Shown here in pieces: positions 1 through 8,433 of a stretch of 64,000 bases of DNA (its first letter is position 1; the number at the start of each line of letters is the position of its first letter). The stretch covers positions 1-64,000 of the forward strand of contig NZ_JAKJXE010000007.1 in NCBI RefSeq assembly GCF_021728295.1, read 5' to 3'. The position numbers and the translations under genes are program-made. The notes beneath the pieces were generated by a model. The model made no database searches and was not told the origin of the DNA. It saw only the letters and a program-made list of their open reading frames with translations. This stretch comes from Pseudomonas petrae. GTDB taxonomy: Bacteria; Pseudomonadota; Gammaproteobacteria; Pseudomonadales; Pseudomonadaceae.

Positions 1-45
1 CCCCTAATTTAATGAAACTGTCATATCAGTCAAAAATAGCTGATG

Positions 46-75
46 GGGTGGGCAAGTTTGGGGACTCGCCCACCT
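46..75 (-). terminator. hairpin downstream of the semialdehyde dehydrogenase gene
   Basis: A perfect 7-bp inverted repeat, GGTGGGC (47-53) and GCCCACC (68-74), lies just past the stop codon of the minus-strand gene. The loop is 14 nt. A TTTTT run comes only about 15 bases later on the minus strand, so it is at best a weak intrinsic terminator. Confidence 0.4.
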
Positions 76-81
76 AAAGCT

Positions 82-1575
82 TTAAAGACTCGGGAAGGCG
101 AACTGCGAGGCCTCGTGACTCGCGCGCTGCGGCCACCGCTGTGTAATGGCTTTGCGACGGGTATAGAAGCGAACGCCATCCGGGCCATAAGCATGCAGGT
201 CGCCAAAAAGTGACCGCTTCCAGCCGCCAAAGCTGTGATAAGCCACAGGTACAGGCAGCGGAACGTTCACCCCAACCATACCCACTTCGATCTCGTCGCA
301 GAACAAGCGCGCCGCTTCACCGTCTCGGGTGAAGATGCACGTGCCATTGCCGTATTCGTGGTCGTTGATCAACTGCATGGCATGTTCGAGGCTATCCACT
401 CGCACGATGCACAGCACCGGACCGAATATCTCTTCTTTGTAGATGCGCATCTCGGCTGTGACATGGTCGAACAGGCATCCACCCAGGAAAAAACCATCTT
501 CGTGTCCGGGCACCGTTAACCCACGACCGTCCACGACCAGTTTCGCACCCGCACCTACGCCTTCTTCTATATAGCGGGTAACTTTGTCGCGATGTTGCCC
601 GGTGACCAGGGGGCCCATATCGAGACCGCTGGAAGTCCCGGCGCCGATCTTCAATCCGTTGATGTGCGGCACCAGCTTGGCAACCAGCGCGTCGGCGACC
701 TGGTCACCCACGCACACTGCAACCGAAATCGCCATGCAGCGCTCGCCGCACGAACCATAGGCCGCTCCCATCAATGCGCTCACGGCGTTATCCAGATCCG
801 CGTCGGGCATCAGCACCGCGTGGTTCTTCGCGCCACCCAATGCCTGTACCCGCTTGCCGCGTGCGGTGGCTTCCTTATAGATGTACTCGGCGATCGGGGT
901 TGAGCCCACAAAACTCAGCGCTTTGACTTCGGGGGCTTCAATCAACGCATCAACCGCTACCTTGTCGCCATGCACGACGTTAAGTACGCCCATCGGCAAT
1001 CCGGCTTCATGCAGCAACTCTGCGATCAGCAAGGTTGAGCTTGGATCGCGCTCGGACGGTTTGAGGATGAAACAGTTGCCGCAGGCGATCGCCAACGGGT
1101 ACATCCAGAGGGGAACCATTGCGGGGAAGTTGAACGGGGTGATGCCCGCCACTACGCCAAGCGGCTGAAAGTCAGACCACGCATCGATGTTCGGCCCGAC
1201 GTTGCGGCTGTACTCGCCCTTCAGGATTTCAGGCGCGGCACTGGCGTATTCGACATTCTCGATACCGCGTTTAAGTTCTCCCGCCGCGTCTTCGAGGGTC
1301 TTGCCGTGCTCTTCGCTGATCAGTCGGGCAATACGTGCCTCGTTCTGTTCCAGCAACTGTTTGAAGCGGAACATGACCTGCGCACGCTTGGCAGGAGGGG
1401 TATTGCGCCACGCAGGGAAGGCCGCTTTGGCAGAGTCGATCGCCTGTTGCACGGTTTCGCGACTGGCGAGCGGTACAGTGCGGATGGCCTTGCCAGTCGA
1501 AGGGTTGAATACATCGGCGCTACGGCCGTTTTCGCTGACCCGCTCGCCATGTATCAAGTGTTGGATGGTGCTCAT
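82..1575 (-). CDS. mmsA: CoA-acylating methylmalonate/malonate-semialdehyde dehydrogenase (MmsA/IolA family, BauC-like)
   Basis: The 497-residue protein has the full length of the MmsA/IolA branch of aldehyde dehydrogenases. These cytoplasmic enzymes oxidise a semialdehyde with NAD+ and CoA to propionyl-CoA or acetyl-CoA. The fold signatures are visible: [12 protein letters not shown] (cofactor domain), FVGSTP (nucleotide loop) and a catalytic Cys near residue 280 in GERCMAIS. The ATG at 1575 has a GGAG seven bases upstream. The gene lies 67 bp downstream of an omega-aminotransferase in the same orientation, so the pair probably works as beta-alanine to malonate semialdehyde to acetyl-CoA, as described for P. 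aeruginosa bauA/bauC. That role is inferred from context; valine or inositol catabolism is the alternative. Family assignment is very secure, the physiological substrate less so. Confidence 0.93.
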   Translation of the reverse strand: MSTIQHLIHGERVSENGRSADVFNPSTGKAIRTVPLASRETVQQAIDSAKAAFPAWRNTPPAKRAQVMFRFKQLLEQNEARIARLISEEHGKTLEDAAGELKRGIENVEYASAAPEILKGEYSRNVGPNIDAWSDFQPLGVVAGITPFNFPAMVPLWMYPLAIACGNCFILKPSERDPSSTLLIAELLHEAGLPMGVLNVVHGDKVAVDALIEAPEVKALSFVGSTPIAEYIYKEATARGKRVQALGGAKNHAVLMPDADLDNAVSALMGAAYGSCGERCMAISVAVCVGDQVADALVAKLVPHINGLKIGAGTSSGLDMGPLVTGQHRDKVTRYIEEGVGAGAKLVVDGRGLTVPGHEDGFFLGGCLFDHVTAEMRIYKEEIFGPVLCIVRVDSLEHAMQLINDHEYGNGTCIFTRDGEAARLFCDEIEVGMVGVNVPLPVPVAYHSFGGWKRSLFGDLHAYGPDGVRFYTRRKAITQRWPQRASHEASQFAFPSL

Positions 1576-1642
1576 GCATAACTCCGGAAGATATCAGCCC
1601 ACAGGCGCTACCGAAGTGGCGCCTGCAAGCCTGCAAAGGGGA

Positions 1643-2989
1643 TCAGTCGATTTGATTCAGGGCCTGGCCGACTGCGTCAAACATGCGGTCGAGATCTTCT
1701 GGCCTACTGTTGAAGGTCGGGCCGAACTGCAGGGTGTCGCCGCCGTAGCGCACGTAGAAACCTGCCTTCCATAGTTTCATGGCCGTCTCGAATGGACGCA
1801 CAATGGCGTCGCCGTCGCGCGGCGCAATCTGGATGGCGCCTGCGAGCCCGTAGTTACGGATGTCGATGACGTTTTTGCTGCCCTTCAGACCGTGCAACGA
1901 GCTTTCGAAATGGGGCGCGGTTTCAGCCACTTGCTGCACCAGGTTCTCTCGCTGAATGATCTCCAGCGCGGCAAGGCCGGCGGCGCAGGCGACCGGATGC
2001 GCTGAATAGGTGTAGCCATGGGGAAATTCCACGGCGTACTCAGGCGTCGGCTGATTCATGAACGTCTGGTAGATCTCGGTGCTGGCAATGACTGCCCCCA
2101 TCGGGATCGCGCCGTTGGTGATCTGCTTGGCAATGCACATCAGGTCCGGCGTCACGCCGAAGCTGTCGGCGCCGAACATCGAGCCGGTACGCCCGAAGCC
2201 AGTGATCACCTCATCGAAAATCAGCAGTATGTTGTGCTGGTCACAGATTTCACGCAGACGCTTGAGATAACCCTGCGGCGGAACAATCACCCCCGCAGAA
2301 CCTGCCATGGGCTCAACGATCACCGCTGCAATGTTCGAAGCGTCATGCAGTTCGATCAGCTTGAGCATTTCCTCGGCCAGCGCAATGCCGCCCTGCTCCG
2401 GCATGCCCCGTGAATAGGCGTTGCTGGCAAGCAGCGTATGAGGCAGATGATCGACGTCCATCAATTGCCCGAACATCTTGCGGTTGCCGTTGACGCCACC
2501 CAGGCTGGTGCCCGCGATATTCACGCCGTGATAACCACGGGCGCGGCCGATCATCTTGGTTTTGGTCGCCTGGCCTTTCAAACGCCAGTAAGCGCGCACC
2601 ATTTTTACCGCAGTGTCAGCGCACTCCGATCCAGAGTCGGTATAGAAGACGTGATTCAGCTTGCCGGGTGTCAGATCGGTGATCTTTTCAGCCAGCTGGA
2701 AGGACAGCGGGTGTCCGAACTGGAATCCTGGCGAGTAGTCCAGCGTACCCAACTGGCGGGAAACCGCTTCCTGGATCTCCTTGCGCGTATGCCCTGCCCC
2801 ACAGGTCCACAGCCCCGACAAACCGTCATAAATTTTGCGACCCTTGTCGTCTGTCAGATAGCTGCCTTCGGCGGCGACGATCAGCCGTGGATCACGATGG
2901 AAGTTTCGATTCGCCGTATAGGGCATCCAGTGGGCATCTAGTTTGAGCTGGCTCGCCAGAGACATGTCGGACGATTCGGGCATATTCAT
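1643..2989 (-). CDS. bauA: beta-alanine/omega-amino acid:pyruvate aminotransferase (class III PLP enzyme)
   Basis: The 448-residue class III aminotransferase transfers an omega-amino group, probably from beta-alanine, to pyruvate. Visible marks are the N-terminal block LDAHWMPYTANRNF, the GLSGLWTCGAGH segment typical of omega-amino acid:pyruvate transaminases, the FDEVITGFGRTG motif, and the PLP lysine in IAKQITNG. I chose the ATG at 2989 because a GAGG sits nine bases upstream; a GTG at 3004 and an ATG at 2983 are alternatives. The gene precedes the semialdehyde dehydrogenase and is divergent from a LysR gene, the arrangement recalled for bauA/bauR in P. aeruginosa. A sigma-54-like site lies about 70 bp upstream. 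The exact amino donor is inferred. Confidence 0.88.
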   Translation of the reverse strand: MNMPESSDMSLASQLKLDAHWMPYTANRNFHRDPRLIVAAEGSYLTDDKGRKIYDGLSGLWTCGAGHTRKEIQEAVSRQLGTLDYSPGFQFGHPLSFQLAEKITDLTPGKLNHVFYTDSGSECADTAVKMVRAYWRLKGQATKTKMIGRARGYHGVNIAGTSLGGVNGNRKMFGQLMDVDHLPHTLLASNAYSRGMPEQGGIALAEEMLKLIELHDASNIAAVIVEPMAGSAGVIVPPQGYLKRLREICDQHNILLIFDEVITGFGRTGSMFGADSFGVTPDLMCIAKQITNGAIPMGAVIASTEIYQTFMNQPTPEYAVEFPHGYTYSAHPVACAAGLAALEIIQRENLVQQVAETAPHFESSLHGLKGSKNVIDIRNYGLAGAIQIAPRDGDAIVRPFETAMKLWKAGFYVRYGGDTLQFGPTFNSRPEDLDRMFDAVGQALNQID

Positions 2990-3057
2990 CGCAATTAACC
3001 TCACTGGGCGTGGGTGGCCTGATTTCCTGATTGGAGTACGGACAGGAGCAGGCCGGT

Positions 3058-3073
3058 TGCAGCTAAAGTGCCA
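3058..3073 (-). promoter_or_regulatory. candidate sigma-54 (RpoN) promoter for bauA-mmsA
   Basis: On the minus strand the sequence TGGCACTTTAGCTGCA matches the -24/-12 consensus TGGCAC-N5-TTGCA except for one base, and keeps the invariant GG-N10-GC spacing. It lies in the divergent region between the aminotransferase and the LysR gene, leaving an expected leader of about 55-60 nt. I did not identify an enhancer-binding-protein site. Confidence 0.42.
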
Positions 3074-3132
3074 CGGGCATAAAGTCTGGAAAATCCTGCT
3101 TTTACGATCTTCAGTTGACCGGTTACTAAACT

Positions 3133-4053
3133 ATGAGCACCCGCCGTAACGACCCTCTGGCGCAAGTCAGCGATTTTGATATCCGTCTGTTGCGAATCTT
3201 TCGCAGCGTCGTCGAGTCCGGTGGCTTTTCCGCAGCAGAAAGCGCGCTAGGCATTGGTCGCTCCGCCATCAGTCAGCAGATGAGTGATCTGGAGCAACGC
3301 CTGGGACTGCGTCTTTGCCAACGAGGTCGTGCGGGGTTTTCGCTTACGGAGGAAGGCCGCGAGGTCTATCAGTCATCGCTGCAGTTATTGAGCGCCCTCG
3401 AAAGTTTTCGTACGGAGGTGAATGGTCTTCACCGACACCTACGCGGCGAACTGAACATCGGGCTGACGGACAATCTGGTCACCCTCCCCCATATGCGGAT
3501 TACCCACGCGCTTTCCCACCTGAAAGAACGTGGTCCGGACGTGCACATCAATATCCGCATGATCGCGCCCAACGAGGTCGAGCAGGGTGTGCTCGACGGC
3601 AGCTTGCACGTTGGCGTCGTACCCCAGGCCAGCGCCTTGTCGGGACTGGAATATCAGCCGCTGTATAGCGAGCGTTCGCTGCTGTATTGCGCGGTCGGCC
3701 ATCCGTTGTTTTACGCAGACGATGCACTGCTTGGCGACGATCGACTGTCCGCGCAGGAGACCATCGCGCCGACGTTTCGTCTGCCGAGTGAAATCCAGGC
3801 CCACTATCAGGCGCTGAAATGCACCGCGAGCGCGTCGGACCGGGAAGGCATGGCGTTTCTGATTCTGACGGGGCGTTACATCGGCTATCTGCCTGATCAT
3901 TACGCCAGCCTTTGGGTGCAGCAGGGGCGGCTGCGTGCGCTGAAGCCTAAAGCGCGGTTTTACGACGTGAGCCTTGTGACCGTCACGCGCAAAGGACGCC
4001 GCCCCCATTTGGTGCTGGAAAGTTTTCTGGAGAGTCTGGCTGCCACACGATGA
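3133..4053 (+). CDS. LysR-family transcriptional regulator (BauR-like)
   Basis: The 306-residue protein has a LysR winged helix at about residues 15-75 (FSAAESALGIGRSAISQQMSDLE, split here by its turn at GIGRS) and a substrate-binding effector domain from about residue 100 to the end. It is transcribed divergently from the beta-alanine aminotransferase with about 140 bp between the start codons, the usual layout for a LysR activator of the neighbouring operon. The position matches the regulator beside bauA in P. aeruginosa as I recall it, so control of beta-alanine degradation is likely but not proven. The purine/pyrimidine permease lies downstream on the same strand, 174 bp away, and probably has its own promoter. 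Confidence 0.88.
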   Translation: MSTRRNDPLAQVSDFDIRLLRIFRSVVESGGFSAAESALGIGRSAISQQMSDLEQRLGLRLCQRGRAGFSLTEEGREVYQSSLQLLSALESFRTEVNGLHRHLRGELNIGLTDNLVTLPHMRITHALSHLKERGPDVHINIRMIAPNEVEQGVLDGSLHVGVVPQASALSGLEYQPLYSERSLLYCAVGHPLFYADDALLGDDRLSAQETIAPTFRLPSEIQAHYQALKCTASASDREGMAFLILTGRYIGYLPDHYASLWVQQGRLRALKPKARFYDVSLVTVTRKGRRPHLVLESFLESLAATR

Positions 4054-4167
4054 AGCCGCTTCAGTACGTAGGTACCTCAATGACGCGCAGTCAAACGGCG
4101 CCGACATACGTGTATCCCCTTGATAGCCGTGCATATCAGGCGAATCAGCAGACAGGTATCTGATCAG

Positions 4168-4184
4168 TTGGACAGGTTTTTGCA
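4168..4184 (+). promoter_or_regulatory. candidate sigma-54 promoter for the NCS2 permease
   Basis: TTGGACAGGTTTTTGCA has TTGG at -24, TTTGCA at -12 and exact GG-N10-GC spacing (GG at 4170-4171, GC at 4182-4183). It is about 45 bp upstream of the permease start. The -24 half deviates from TGGCAC after the GG. A second sigma-54-like site lies upstream of the aminotransferase about 1.1 kb away. Confidence 0.38.
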
Positions 4185-4227
4185 GTAAGGCTGAATGTAG
4201 GAGCCCCACACACAATCGAGAGCCAGC

Positions 4228-5613
4228 ATGCAGCCTGAAGCGCCAGACAATAACGACCTCATTTATGGCCTCAACGACCGGCCGCGCCCCGGGCCCGCCC
4301 TCCTGGCGGCAATCCAGCATGTGCTCGCCGCATTCGTGGGCATTATCACGCCGCCGCTGATTATCGGATCGGCGCTTGGCCTCGGTGCTTACATGCCTTA
4401 TCTGATCAGCATGGCGCTAATGGTCTCGGGGGTGGGCACGTTCATTCAGGCGCGCCGGCCGTTCGGTATCGGCGCCGGCATGATTTGCCTGCAAGGTACC
4501 AGTTTTGCGTTTCTCGGCGCGGTGCTGTCGGCAGGCTTCATGGTCAAGCAGCGCGGTGGCAGCCCGGAGGACATCATGGCCATGGTGTTCGGTGTGTGTT
4601 TCTTCGGCGCCGTCGTGCAGATTGTGCTCAGCCGTTTCATCGGTCAGTTGCGTCGGGTGATCACGCCACTGGTGACCGGCATCGTCATCACGCTGATCGG
4701 CGTCAGCTTGATCAAGGTCGGCGTGACTGATCTGGGAGGCGGCTTCAAAGCCCCGGACTTCGGCGAGCCGGTCAATCTGGCCCTCGGCGTTTTCGTGCTG
4801 GCAGTGATCATCGTACTCAACCGCTCGAGCGCGCCCTGGTTGCGGCTGTCGGCCATTATTATCGGGCTCGCAGTCGGCAGCATTGCAGCCTGGTTCAGCG
4901 GCAAGCTCGTGCCTCACTCCATTGCCGACGTTGCGCTGATCAGCGTTCCTGTGCCCTTCCGCTTCGGATTCAGCTTCGACTGGGCCGCTTTCCTGCCAGT
5001 CGCGCTGATTTATCTGATCAGCAGTATCGAAACCGTCGGCGACCTCACCGCCAACTGCATGCTCTCCCGCGAGCCCATCAAGGGCCCCAGCTACATTGCC
5101 CGGCTAAAGGGCGGTGTATTGGGCGACGGCGTCAGTTGCATGATCGCGGCGACTTTCAGCGCGTTCCCGAATACCACCTTCGCGCAGAATAACGGTGTGA
5201 TTCAGCTCACCGGCGTCGCCAGCCGGTATGTGGGTCTGTACATCGGAGCGATCCTGTTTCTGCTAGGACTGTTCCCGGTGATCGGTGCGATCCTTCAGCA
5301 GATTCCCAAACCGGTGCTTGGCGGCGCGACATTGGTGATGTTCGGCAGCGTCGCCGCGGCAGGGGTGCGGATCCTCGCGCAGGCGCCACTGGATCGCCGT
5401 AGCATGTTGATCATCGCCACCTCTTTCGGTGTAGGACTGGGTATCGCGGCGCAACCGACGCTTCTGCATCATTTGCCACAATTAGTGCAGAGCCTGTTCG
5501 ACTCGGCAATCACCAGCGGCGGGCTGACGGCCATCGTGATGTGCCTGGTACTTCCGGAAGCCAAGGAATCGAGCGAAGCCAAAAAACAGACCGCGGAATC
5601 CTTTGAGCACTGA
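4228..5613 (+). CDS. NCS2-family nucleobase:cation symporter (xanthine/uracil-type permease)
   Basis: The 461-residue polytopic inner-membrane protein belongs to the NAT/NCS2 family and takes up a purine or pyrimidine base with a proton or sodium ion. Diagnostic features are QHVLAAF in TM1, SIETVGD in TM8, the TM10 signature QNNGVIQLTGVASRY and about a dozen hydrophobic spans. The TM8-TM10 stretch resembles E. coli XanQ/XanP more than UraA or RutG, so xanthine or a related purine is the best guess. Just downstream is a RutR-like TetR regulator; the 8-oxoguanine and adenine deaminase genes lie a few kilobases further on. Substrate is inferred, family is certain. Confidence 0.9.
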   Translation: MQPEAPDNNDLIYGLNDRPRPGPALLAAIQHVLAAFVGIITPPLIIGSALGLGAYMPYLISMALMVSGVGTFIQARRPFGIGAGMICLQGTSFAFLGAVLSAGFMVKQRGGSPEDIMAMVFGVCFFGAVVQIVLSRFIGQLRRVITPLVTGIVITLIGVSLIKVGVTDLGGGFKAPDFGEPVNLALGVFVLAVIIVLNRSSAPWLRLSAIIIGLAVGSIAAWFSGKLVPHSIADVALISVPVPFRFGFSFDWAAFLPVALIYLISSIETVGDLTANCMLSREPIKGPSYIARLKGGVLGDGVSCMIAATFSAFPNTTFAQNNGVIQLTGVASRYVGLYIGAILFLLGLFPVIGAILQQIPKPVLGGATLVMFGSVAAAGVRILAQAPLDRRSMLIIATSFGVGLGIAAQPTLLHHLPQLVQSLFDSAITSGGLTAIVMCLVLPEAKESSEAKKQTAESFEH

Positions 5614-5697
5614 TTTACGAGGGCAACGCTTGTCGGATCCTCGCGGGTGCGCTATGTGTTCACCGCGTCGCACCCAATGATCCGTCTGGAACCGCAC

Positions 5698-6357
5698 ATG
5701 ACCCTCGAAGTCCCCGCTCACCGCCCCAGCGCCACCAAACCGGCCAGCCGCATTCGCCAGAAGAACGAAGAAGCGATCCTCAAGGCGGCCGAGGACGAAT
5801 TCGCTCGGCATGGCTTCAAGGGCACCAGCATGAACACCATCGCGCAGAATGCCGGGTTGCCCAAAGCCAACTTGCACTATTACTTCACCAACAAGCTGGG
5901 TCTGTATATTGCGGTGCTGAGCAACATTATCGAGTTGTGGGACAGCACCTTTAACAACCTGAGCGCAAACGACGATCCGGCACAGGCGCTGACGCACTAC
6001 ATACGCGCAAAGATGGAGTTCTCACGTCGCCAGCCACAAGCTTCGCGCATCTTCGCGATGGAGATCATCAGTGGCGGCGAATGCCTGAACCAGTATTTCA
6101 GCCAAGACTACCGCGAGTGGTTTCAGGGCCGTGCCGCCGTTTTCCAGGCGTGGATCGACGCTGGGAAAATGGACCCGGTCGATCCGGTGCATCTGATTTT
6201 CCTGCTGTGGGGCAGCACTCAGCATTACGCTGACTTTGCCACGCAGATTTGTCAGGTGACAGGCCGCTCGCGGCTGACCAAGCAAGACATAGAGGCCGCT
6301 GGGGATAACTTGATCCGCATCATCCTAAAAGGATGCGGACTCACGCCTGCTTTATAA
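5698..6357 (+). CDS. TetR/AcrR-family regulator with RutR-type C-terminal domain
   Basis: I set the start at the ATG at 5698 (219 residues); an in-frame ATG at 5647 would add 17 non-conserved residues. The N-terminal third has a TetR helix-turn-helix (FARHGFKGTSMNTIAQNAG followed by PKANLHYYF). The C-terminal part resembles the RutR/YcdC ligand domain with the HLIFLLWGSTQHYADF segment typical of regulators that sense pyrimidines. It follows the NCS2 permease by 84 bp in the same direction and is likely co-transcribed with it, so it plausibly represses or activates nucleobase uptake and breakdown in response to a base. Ligand and targets are inferred. Confidence 0.85.
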   Translation: MTLEVPAHRPSATKPASRIRQKNEEAILKAAEDEFARHGFKGTSMNTIAQNAGLPKANLHYYFTNKLGLYIAVLSNIIELWDSTFNNLSANDDPAQALTHYIRAKMEFSRRQPQASRIFAMEIISGGECLNQYFSQDYREWFQGRAAVFQAWIDAGKMDPVDPVHLIFLLWGSTQHYADFATQICQVTGRSRLTKQDIEAAGDNLIRIILKGCGLTPAL

Positions 6358-6390
6358 CGCCTGAAAACCCAAGCGCAGTCTGGAATTTCA

Positions 6391-6978
6391 ATGCCTTTTA
6401 CGCTCATCGGCCCCTGCGAGTTTCGCGAAGAGATTCGCAAGAGCCGCTTCATTACCCTCGCCGCGCCCGTCGAAACGGCTGCCGATGCCCAAGCGTTTAT
6501 TGAGCAACACAGTGATCTCGACGCTACGCACAATTGCTGGGCCTGGAAGCTGGGCGCGCAGTACCGCAGCAACGACGATGGCGAACCGGGCGGCACGGCT
6601 GGGCGGCCGATACTCGCGGCCATTGATGCTCAGGATTTTGATCGGGTCGTCGTGCTGGTCATTCGCTGGTATGGCGGGATTCAACTGGGCACCGGCGGGC
6701 TGGCGAGGGCCTACGGCGGGGGTGCAAATAAATGCTTGCAGCGGGCTGATCGTGTGCCGCTGATCGATCGCGTGTCGTTGCAATTCGATTGCAGCTTCAG
6801 CGAACTGGTGCTGATAAAGCTGCGAGTGGCCGAACTTAACGGGCTTGTGGAGGATGAGCGCTTCAACGCAAACGGCGTCACGCTCTCAATCGCTCTAGGG
6901 CCCGTGCAGATTGGAACCCTTCAGCGCCAAGTGTCCGACATCAGTCGCGGACGGATTGTGTTGCAGCCGCCGCAGTAA
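6391..6978 (+). CDS. yigZ: YigZ/IMPACT-family protein
   Basis: The 195-residue protein carries the UPF0029/IMPACT core: KSRFITLAAPV near the N terminus, DGEPGGTAGRPIL at about residues 64-76 and IRWYGGIQLGTGGL at about 92-105. It ends with the DUF1949 alpha/beta domain. Length and motif order match E. coli YigZ. The biochemical role is not settled; the eukaryotic relative IMPACT acts in translational control. It starts 33 bp after the TetR regulator and may share its transcript, but it is a common stand-alone housekeeping gene and no link with nucleobase metabolism should be assumed. Confidence 0.92.
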   Translation: MPFTLIGPCEFREEIRKSRFITLAAPVETAADAQAFIEQHSDLDATHNCWAWKLGAQYRSNDDGEPGGTAGRPILAAIDAQDFDRVVVLVIRWYGGIQLGTGGLARAYGGGANKCLQRADRVPLIDRVSLQFDCSFSELVLIKLRVAELNGLVEDERFNANGVTLSIALGPVQIGTLQRQVSDISRGRIVLQPPQ

Positions 6979-7000
6979 TCGATCCTCAGACGTATCGACG

Positions 7001-7026
7001 CTTTCCCGGCTAAAGCCGGTCCTACA
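7001..7026 (-). repeat. single REP unit, CCGGCT(A/G)AAGCCGG class
   Basis: The sequence CCCGGCTAAAGCCGGTCCTAC matches the second REP class in this window, seen five times at 48036-48283 and once at 44417-44445. It is an isolated unit rather than a pair and follows the yigZ stop codon by about 20 bp. Confidence 0.7.
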
Positions 7027-7060
7027 AAAAATGCGACGACCTTAATCGCCGGTGGCATTT

Positions 7061-7310
7061 GCCCACATCTACTGTGCATCCGCCTGTGGACAAGCTGAGC
7101 ACACACCGCCGCAGGCCTTGATCCATAAGGCTTTGGGTCGCTTGATCACTTTTTAGCCAAAACAGTGCGTTATGAGTAAAAGCAACCGTAAAACAGGACG
7201 TTAGCGCCATTTATGTCGATGCGGTGCTCGTTTCGAGCGGGTTATATCGCCAAACCACAGCCACCTCCATTACCTGTGGAGCAATCTGTGGATAACCCGT
7301 GCAAGCCTTT
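7061..7310 (+). repeat. two copies of a DnaA-box-containing intergenic element
   Basis: Copy A (7061-7169) contains CCCACATC, CCTGTGGACAAGCTGAGC, a CCTTGATCC block and TTGATCACTTTTTAG. Copy C (7270-7310) contains CCTGTGGAGCAATCTGTGG followed by ATAACCCGTGCAAGCC. Both align with a third copy at 51521-51640 that contains CCTGTGGATAACCTGAGC and a TTTTTTGATCGATTAG block. The shared pieces keep order and spacing, so the copies are homologous rather than chance DnaA boxes. Confidence 0.6.
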
Positions 7311-7576
7311 GCGGGCTGCCGAGTAAACCGCACATTGCCGGAGCCGGATGTTTTTATACAGACGTACCGCCAGGCAGGCTCGAGCGTGCGCAGTCCTGAT
7401 AGCCTGACATTCATATCGGAAACGTCCACTCACATATGTCGTGAGCCTCTGTCATCCTCTGCAGCTAACTTATGCGCCTCGCGGCACACAGCGCTTAAGG
7501 AAACAAAATTCCCGCCGCGTCGCGATGTCCATCGATTGAGTGTAATTTTTCGTTCGTTTGTACAGGAGTCATCTCA

Positions 7577-8263
7577 ATGTCCACCCCTAAAACAGCCCTG
7601 ATCATCGGAGCTTCGCGCGGCCTTGGCCTTGGACTGGTGAAACGTCTGACCGAACTGGGCTGGGAAGTCACCGCCACTGTCCGCGATGCCCAGAAGGCCG
7701 ACGAGCTGAAAGCCCTGCCGAATGTCCAGTTGCAGACACTGGACATCGACGAGCAATCGTCCCTCGAAGTGCTCACCCACAACCTCAAGGACCAGACGTA
7801 TGACCTGCTGTTCGTCAACGCGGGCGTGATGGGCCCGATGCATGCCAACCCCACCGACGCCACCGCCGGCGAACTGGGTCAGCTGTTTCTCACCAACGCC
7901 GTCGCGCCAATACGCCTGGCCAAACGCTTCGTCGACCAGATCCGTCCCGGGACCGGCGTGATCGCGTTCATGAGCTCGGTGCTCGGCAGCGTCACCATGC
8001 CGGACGCGCCAGAGATGGCGTTGTACAAAGCCAGCAAAGCAGCGCTGAACTCAATGACCAACACCTTCGTGACGCAATTGAGCGAGAACAAACCCACCGT
8101 GCTATCGATGCACCCCGGCTGGGTTCGTACGGCAATGGGCGGTGAAGGCGCCGACATCGACGTCGAAACCAGCGTGCGCGGAATTGTCGAGCAGCTCGAG
8201 CGGTTTGCAGGAAAAGGTGGTCATCACTTCGTGAACTACAAGGGTGAAACGATTCCCTGGTGA
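7577..8263 (+). CDS. short-chain dehydrogenase/reductase
   Basis: The 228-residue classical SDR has the Rossmann dinucleotide motif GASRGLGLG at about residues 11-19, the NAGV motif near residue 77, a SSVLGS serine segment and the catalytic YKASK near residue 150. The ATG at 7577 has AGGAG upstream. It is probably a soluble NAD(P)H-dependent carbonyl reductase of the CsgA-like subgroup; the substrate cannot be read from the sequence. It stands alone, with a 598-bp gap before it and 170 bp before the 8-oxoguanine deaminase gene that follows on the same strand. Confidence 0.88.
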   Translation: MSTPKTALIIGASRGLGLGLVKRLTELGWEVTATVRDAQKADELKALPNVQLQTLDIDEQSSLEVLTHNLKDQTYDLLFVNAGVMGPMHANPTDATAGELGQLFLTNAVAPIRLAKRFVDQIRPGTGVIAFMSSVLGSVTMPDAPEMALYKASKAALNSMTNTFVTQLSENKPTVLSMHPGWVRTAMGGEGADIDVETSVRGIVEQLERFAGKGGHHFVNYKGETIPW

Positions 8264-8300
8264 TTGCGATGCAAGTCACGGCAGCCTGAGCTGTCGTGAC

Positions 8301-8330
8301 TTGCCCGATCCAGTGACAACACTCTAGAAT
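8301..8330 (+). promoter_or_regulatory. candidate sigma-70 promoter of the 8-oxoguanine deaminase gene
   Basis: TTGCCC (8301-8306) and TAGAAT (8325-8330) are separated by 18 bp, about 100 bp upstream of the start codon at 8434. The hexamers match consensus at four and five positions. Confidence 0.35.
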
Positions 8331-8433
8331 CCGCGCTCGCCTGGCAGCGCGTTCGATGCTGCGGCGACCCTGGATCAGCAGACAGGGCAACACTGAGCTG
8401 GCGACCTGAACCCACTTTCAGAGGAGCCGGCCA

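Larger units (their letters stand above)
6979..7576. other. 598-bp gene-free region with a single REP unit and two DnaA-box-like elements
   Basis: I see no gene here. The region holds one REP unit at 7001-7026, a repeated element with CTGTGGA motifs at 7061-7170, and a shorter related copy at 7270-7310 that contains the DnaA-box sequence TGTGGATAA (7287-7295). The last 80 bp before the SDR gene are AT-richer and presumably hold its promoter. Confidence 0.6.

Noticed and set aside
7287..7295. Replication origin based on DnaA boxes
   Set aside because: Only isolated boxes, no dnaA, dnaN, gidA or parAB genes and no AT-rich unwinding region; the boxes belong to a dispersed element.
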